NCBI GenBank assembly: GCA_950022655.1
Contig: OX465580.1
Coordinates: 100,892,797 to 100,956,796 of the forward strand
Reading direction: 5' to 3'
Origin: Alentia gelatinosa
Lineage: Eukaryota; Annelida; Polychaeta; Phyllodocida; Polynoidae
Length of the DNA: 64,000 nucleotides
Every line of letters starts with the position of its first letter. Position 1 is the first letter of the stretch. The position numbers and the translations under genes were made by a program. Shown piece by piece: positions 58,460 through 64,000 of this stretch. The notes beneath the pieces are model-generated. The model was not told the DNA's origin. It searched no databases and was given only the letters and a program-made list of their open reading frames with translations.

Positions 58460-60900
58460 TTTCTTAGCTATGAAAATTGCAATAAAAATAATTATCAAAC
58501 TGAATGATATATCATGGTCCTGGAACATAAGAGAGGATAGAATAAAATGTTCTTTCGTGTGCTAAGATGACATGGCCAAGGGCGAAAACTGCCTGAAAGT
58601 CAAATAAAATGTATAAATATCACATCCACGACATCGATCATGAAATTAGTGAAATTAAGCCGCTATCGTGTCTAAAATTACTTATATATATGCACAGACC
58701 TAGACTCGTAGAATGGCTATGGCCACTCTGTATTCCAAATAATACTGTTGAAAAATACATTGCTAACAAAATTACCGTCTTATTTTTCCGTATTAAGTTC
58801 ACATGAAACTAAATTAAAAGAATGTAACTGGCAATGTTGTTTGAGTCATTTGATATAAGCTTTCATTACAAGCAATCCATGTTATATACATGTATACTTT
58901 ATCAAATGGTAGTAATTATTTGTAAGCATTATGCAGCGATAAATCTAGATCTAGTACCGTTGAAGGTATTTCTTTGTTGGAATAGCTAAAGAATATCACG
59001 AGGAGATAAATTCTCTGTGGGAAGTGTTTTGGGGAACTTATCAGATATAGGTAAACGAACTTTGTATTTAAGTGTTAATATAACTTTGCCAATCTAGAGC
59101 AATCTTTTAAAAGTGCACGAAGAGAGGGTCGGAGTCGGTCTCTGACTAACCGATGGATAACTCTTATACCTACTATAAGTGAAACATGATTCACACCAAA
59201 CTCTTGTGATTGTCACTGATCACATGCATTAAGGAAGAAACATTGCCTCAATTAAACCATATAAATTTAAATGAAGGTCATACACAGGGCAAATGGTAAA
59301 TTATAACTATTCTTTGTCAACATGTATCATCAACAAAGAAGATATCAGAGCCACTCAATGCTCAACTAATACTTACTCTCAAATTCAAACTCATCAATAT
59401 TGTCAGAAAGGAGAAATTCATATTCATAGTTAGACTATGTGTCCATCTAGGAATGTGTATCTTTTTCATATTGTGCATATAAGGTGGAAACCACACGGGG
59501 ATTAAAATCCACAAAGTCACCTCGTTTTGTCTTTAATTTTCCCATATTCGAGCTTACTCTCTACTGACTGTCAATCTGTTTATCTGAAAAAAAACATAGG
59601 ACCTTACAACTGATGTGAACTCATGACCCGTATCCATGAAATCAAAATTCTCAAAATAAAAGCAAAGTTTCTATTCCCTGACGGATGTTTTAGTGTCGCA
59701 TGCAAATATAAACATAAAGTTACTTTATCATAAAACATGTATCATGGACATATATTGTATTCAAAGTGAAGTCATTTATGACGCGAATATGTGCAGATAC
59801 ATTGTAGATTTCACCTGTCAAGGTGGCAGACATATGCCATCATAAAATAACCCATGTGAAATCATTGAAACATTTATATAGATCCAAGCATGGGAATCAA
59901 ATATAGTTTCCTACAACATGTACAATATGCACGAGTCTTCAAATACACAACTAGATGTACACTCCCAGGTGCTATTGATGTGCAAATTAGGGACAGGGTG
60001 TGTCAGGTTATACATCTCCAGGTGTATCATAACAAACATAAGCCCATGCTGCAATTCCTATAACTTAGTTCTTTCGTTCTAAGACTTGAATTCAAAGCTA
60101 AACCTTTACTTTAAAGAAAAACAAGAGAGAAAAAAACAGCGTTTGCTTTACAATATGTGCCTGTAGTTTTGTATGTTACTATACAATATGGATAATAACA
60201 TTAGAAAGGAAATCGTCCGTGATTGTTTTCTCCATCAATATCCCTCTAAGGCTTTTTTCAGTTGGAAAAGCGATTTTGGTGAGTTGGTGTATCCTTGGTT
60301 CTACTTGAGTGGCAGATCTATTAGGAAGACTTTTTATTGTAATGACATGACATATGTGTGCCTCTCGTGTACGCCCTATAGATGCCCCCAATATCAGAGA
60401 CTAAGAGAAACGAATTGTAAATTTAAAATGACCTATTACATTCTTTAAACGAAATAAACCCTATTTTGGAATGCTGAACTCTGTACATAGAGGTGTATTC
60501 GGGAAAGATGGTATGCCAACTAAGGCTATACGAGTCATAACATCCATCTTATCATTTCAATATGTGTATTGTATTATATTACACCCACAGATGTGTCTTG
60601 TTCAAAGCTGTGACTAGGTAATTTTTCACCCAGAAGCTAGAATACTTGCCATGCACAGCCACTGATCGGTTCGAAATAAGATGGTTTTTCATCAACAATT
60701 GTCAATGTATTGTTTCGTCTAAATAAATGTGCCTATAAATCTATGTATAGGAGTTAAAACCACTTCAACAACCAGTGGTAGGTATATCCGGGTTCATGTT
60801 CTCTTCAAGAACCTCCACTTTAACAATTTACTGCAAAACTTGCATGAAATCTGTGTAATTGCTAAGATACTTGAAACAGATAGTGTGGTGAGCACTGTGG
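58460..60900. other. Upstream of CCDC83; no firm gene
   Basis: This should hold the CCDC83 promoter and 5' untranslated exon(s). A 32-codon minus-strand frame starting MGKLKTKRGDFVDFNPRVV (59545-59447) has coding-like composition but no supporting context. No TATA box or mobile element was identified. Confidence 0.4.
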
Positions 60901-61000
60901 TAGTTTGGTTATTACTGGTCTGTAGCCTTGGTGGGCGGTCCTAGCGGGGCTCTCGTGGGGCTGCGACAGTTGGTGTGGCGTGCCTACCCCGCTAGAGCGC

Positions 61001-61110
61001 TATATAAGGGTGCTCGCCACATTAGACTCTCTTCACACTGGCGCCATCTTGTAATGGCCGCCTATGTACGTCAATCGACAATGAGACAAGCCCTCTCCAC
61101 TCAGTACTGA
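61001..61110 (+). promoter_or_regulatory. Candidate core promoter: TATA box, YY1-like site and downstream ATG
   Basis: GCTATATAAGGG (TATA at 61001-61008) sits in a locally GC-rich stretch. About 32-40 bp downstream is GGCGCCATCTTG (61040-61051), whose complement CAAGATGGCGCC matches the YY1 consensus core AAGATGGCG. An ATG at 61054 opens an 18-codon frame (MAAYVRQSTMRQALSTQY), but a strong donor GTACGT at 61066 would instead make it a first exon ending MAAY. The spacing fits a pol II promoter on the plus strand. The gene it drives, if any, is not seen in the remaining 3 kb. Confidence 0.4.
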
Positions 61111-61177
61111 GCAATGATAAAAATACTAGTGTTTCTTTAACTTGAAAGATGGAAATCGCTCTCACATCTACACTAAT

Positions 61178-62009
61178 CGGCCAATTTGTATAAACAATAC
61201 TTTGTTAGAAATCTGAGACTTGGGCCTATCTGTTGGGATAAACATGATATACCTGTGTTATGGATAAAATTTCCTGTTATAGAATAAAAATCGGAATTGT
61301 TTAAATGAAAAACATTGAAACATGTTACTTTCCTGTTTTCACAGCGATTTAATGAAAAATCTATCGCAATGACATATCGAAATAAACATCCTACTCTTTT
61401 AGGCATCTCAAGACAATTAAAATGATACCTATATTACCAGGCTGTGATGGATATTTCCTAAGGTAATAGAGCAGTATATGAGAGATGACAAGGAGTCAAT
61501 AAGAGCACTAAAAATTAATTTTCTGATACAATCGCATTTCTGATACTGGCTTTGATACAAAGTTGTCAAAGATAGCAATATTTTGCAAGTGCAATATTTA
61601 TTTCCCTGTATATTTCATATTCTTAATTTTTCTTCTGTAACAGGTTTACTATTTCAGACTTAAAACACTATGAAATATCAGAAAATCATGTTTTTAGTGC
61701 TCTTTTTGTCATCCGTCTTAAAAGACAAGTATCTCTGGGAACATCTATCACAACCTGGTAACATTGGTATCATTTTAATCGTCTTGAAATTCCCAAGAAG
61801 ATAGGATGTTTATTTCTATAGGTCATCGCGATAGATTTTTCATTAAATCACTGTAAAAGCAGGAAGGTAACATGTTTGTGGTTTTTTTTACCTAAACAAT
61901 TCTAATGTTCAATCTATGACAGGAAATCATAGACATAACACAGGTTATATATATACAGATAGGCCTTAGTTTCAGCTTTCTAAAACTGTTTTAATTGTAA
62001 AATTCGGCC
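61178..62009. mobile_element. 830-bp foldback element with about 330-bp arms
   Basis: Left arm 61178-61545 and right arm 61650-62009 are inverted copies. Shared words include GATTTAATGAAAAATCTATC and AATAAACATCCTA on the left, with complements TAGGATGTTTATTTCTATAG and GATAGATTTTTCATTAAATC on the right. Outer ends are CGGCCAATTT and AAATTCGGCC. A roughly 105-bp spacer separates the arms. Identity is roughly four in five by eye. No coding capacity. A transcript through it would fold into a long hairpin. Confidence 0.75.
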
Positions 62010-62379
62010 GTTTATTTATAATAGAAGAGCGATTTATATTTTCATTATTATAATGGTATTAGGCACTTGCTGCAGTGTTGGCTTCACTCTAACAGCGCTC
62101 GCCTCGTTCTGCACTCTCCTCCCAGATCTTTCGCGGCACTAGCGCTTGCTAATCTCTGCCTCAGCCCAACGCTGTTCCCTGGTATTTAAATAAGGACAGG
62201 GGAACCAGCTAAAATTTCAGATTCAAAACAAGGCAACTGTCAAAAAGTTTTGAAACTCAAAGAACTCATATATTATGAGTTGTGAAATGTGGGAATTGTT
62301 AAATGAGCCTAATAGACAATAGACAAGTATTTATCCTACCTCGTCTATGCTTTTGTATCACTAAAAGATAAATATTGAG

Positions 62380-62560
62380 TCAATGACCAACAGAACTTTT
62401 TTTCATAGTAGCTGACATCCTGCTCTCTGATTGGTCAATATTGTTATTACTCTAGTGGCATAAAAAAAACTTTATGTCACGGCCTGCCACATAAAATTTC
62501 CCTATGTTAAGTCTATGGCAGTTTTTTATTAGGGGTAGGATAACACATAAGGTGCTATCC
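62380..62560. repeat. Dispersed repeat related to 40225-40345
   Basis: Contains CTATGGCAGTTTTTTATTAG plus GGGTAGGATAA, the reverse complement of the word block at 40250. It is of unknown class. Confidence 0.45.
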
Positions 62561-63649
62561 ACTGTAGAAAGTAATCCCAGAGATTCTATCTGGCTTTATA
62601 TAAATAGCTACAGAAATTAGTGTATATTATTTACCAAATAAATATGTTCATCTCTATTTACAAGAAGAACACAAAATAAGCCCCCCCCCCAATCCCTGAG
62701 AATTTATGATATTTGAAAAAACTGGCAGATGGGACAGATTCTGTCCCAAACAGGCAGGTCGGTGCAGAGATACAAGCGGCCGCGGGAAGTAGAGCGTAGG
62801 ATATCTGCTAAGAGAGTGCTCGTTCTTGGGTGTGGAAATTTCGCTGGTGTGCGGCTGGTACTTAATCAAATACATAAAACCAGCGAAACCTGTTATCACG
62901 GCGATCGCCGCGCCACGCTAATGTGCAAGTGGTGAATTCTATTATTTAGAACTAATGCAAAGGTAGGAAATTACTGTCATTTTACTGCATTTTGCCTCAG
63001 GAAACTGTCTACCACAAATTCAGAAATATACAACATATATTTATAAGGAAACCGCTGTTGATCTGAGATGTACCAATCTGCCTAGAGTAGAGCTCTATGG
63101 GTGTGCTCTCTGACTGTCTGCACCGCAAGACAGACAGAGCCTTTCGGACTATAGACTAGTATAGTTAAGTTAGTACCCGGCACCTACTAGCACAGTCTAT
63201 AACGAAATAAAACTACAGATCCATGATCCCCAGCATCCGTATGTAAAGAGTAAATTCAAAACATCGCGCGGAACTCGACAGATTTGATAGCTTTTGAGTA
63301 CGTATCTTAGAGCGGAAGAGCCAATATTGCTTCAAGTTCCATAATTTCATAGTAAAACTAAAACTGGTGAGATGTGATTCAGAAAGGCCGCTGAAAAAAT
63401 GCATTACGCCTTTACGGTAACTAAACAAGGTAGGTTGAATTCCTATGTCATTAGATAGGGAACGAGGATCTGCAGTTTTAGCCGAATACCAAATGAAATT
63501 GATACTATACCAGTATGAGAATGCTAGTCCATAAAACAATAATAAACTTCGCCTGCGTAAACTGAAAAGTAAACCGTAACTAGGCACTGGACGCCATGTT
63601 GATTGGTGCTGTAGTGTTGTGCACAAATTAATTTTTTCCCCTTGTTTAC
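62561..63649. other. No firm gene
   Basis: No exon with splice sites or recognisable motif was found. A 172-codon minus-strand frame (63213-63731) is the longest here but shows no family resemblance. The far end of the window (63802-64000) is likewise unassigned. Confidence 0.4.
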
Positions 63650-63801
63650 ACACTGCACCGCTAGAGCAACCTACGGAAACTCTTTTTGCGGCACAATAAA
63701 CCGGAGCGGCGCAGTGTAAGAGTGAGTGCACACTGCACCGCTAGAGTAACCTACGGAAACTCGTTTTGCGGAACGATAAACCGGAGCGGCGCAGTGAGGA
63801 G
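63650..63801. repeat. Two tandem 68-bp units with palindromic ends
   Basis: Each unit starts CACTGCACCGCTAGAG and ends GGAGCGGCGCAGTG, so the ends are inverted repeats (CACTGCRCCGCT). The interior CAACCTACGGAAACTC... is conserved. The second unit starts about 81 bp after the first. Only a few substitutions separate them. They could be two MITE insertions, or a duplicated protein-binding or promoter module. Confidence 0.75.
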
Positions 63802-64000
63802 AGTGCAGTTACGCTACCTTGCACAGGTACAAAAATATGAGGTATCAGTACAACCACAGAGTAGAGAGATATCTATTTACTCTATGGTACAACCCCAGTT
63901 TTGCCACTTTCAAAACTTCAATTAGCCTTAAAGTAAGCAATGTTAATTACCTTGGCTTAGGAGAACATGGTAAGTATTAGTGAAGGACCTTATTCGAAGG

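Noticed and set aside
59447..59545. 32-codon minus-strand frame starting MGKLKTKRGDF
   Set aside because: Looks mildly protein-like and could be a first exon, but there is no Kozak, donor or partner exon that I can support.
63213..63731. 172-codon open frame on the minus strand
   Set aside because: No recognisable motif or splice context. Composition is Ser/Leu/Tyr-rich, as expected of chance translation, and it overlaps the tandem 68-bp units.

Overview
This is a eukaryotic, intron-rich, repeat-rich animal window. It contains no operons and no bacterial-type genes. The alpha-type nicotinic acetylcholine receptor gene, the 45-nt and 110-nt receptor exons, the tRNA-derived SINEs with AAAC-type tails and several RNase H-bearing or CR1-like LINEs suggest a marine invertebrate. 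A lophotrochozoan (mollusc, brachiopod or annelid) is most likely, but the sequence alone does not fix the phylum.

Layout. (1) 1-5 kb: mostly featureless, with a small G-rich direct repeat at the start and a decayed foldback element near 4.7-5.0 kb. (2) 5.1-19.6 kb, plus strand: a complete-looking nicotinic receptor alpha subunit gene. It encodes a signal-like segment, a Ser-rich N-terminus, the ligand-binding domain, M1, three tandem alternative M2 (pore) exons of exactly 129 nt each, then M3, the cytoplasmic loop and M4 on one last exon. (3) 20-22 kb: nothing recognised. (4) 22-43.5 kb: a transposon graveyard with two SINEs, several nested pairs of inverted repeats, three degenerate LINEs, a two-part foldback family present here in two inverted copies, and a 2.9-kb terminal-inverted-repeat element carrying a 363-codon ORF. 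(5) 44-49.5 kb, plus strand: MPC1, a mitochondrial pyruvate carrier subunit; three coding exons are certain and the first is doubtful. (6) 51.8-58.5 kb, minus strand: an 11-exon orthologue of the coiled-coil protein CCDC83, tail-to-tail with MPC1, with a piggyBac-like MITE in one intron. (7) 58.5-64 kb: no firm gene, but a TATA/YY1-like promoter candidate at 61.0 kb, an 830-bp foldback at 61.2-62.0 kb and a pair of palindrome-ended 68-bp units at 63.65-63.80 kb.

The three genes have unrelated jobs (synaptic-type ion channel, mitochondrial pyruvate import, probable ciliary/testis coiled-coil protein) and nothing suggests co-regulation. The standout biology is the receptor's M2 cassette. All three copies keep the gate and selectivity residues but differ at pore-lining and outer-ring positions, so one gene could make three channel types that differ only in the pore. 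Exon boundaries were placed by hand from splice consensus, codon phase and family conservation; no RNA evidence was available.
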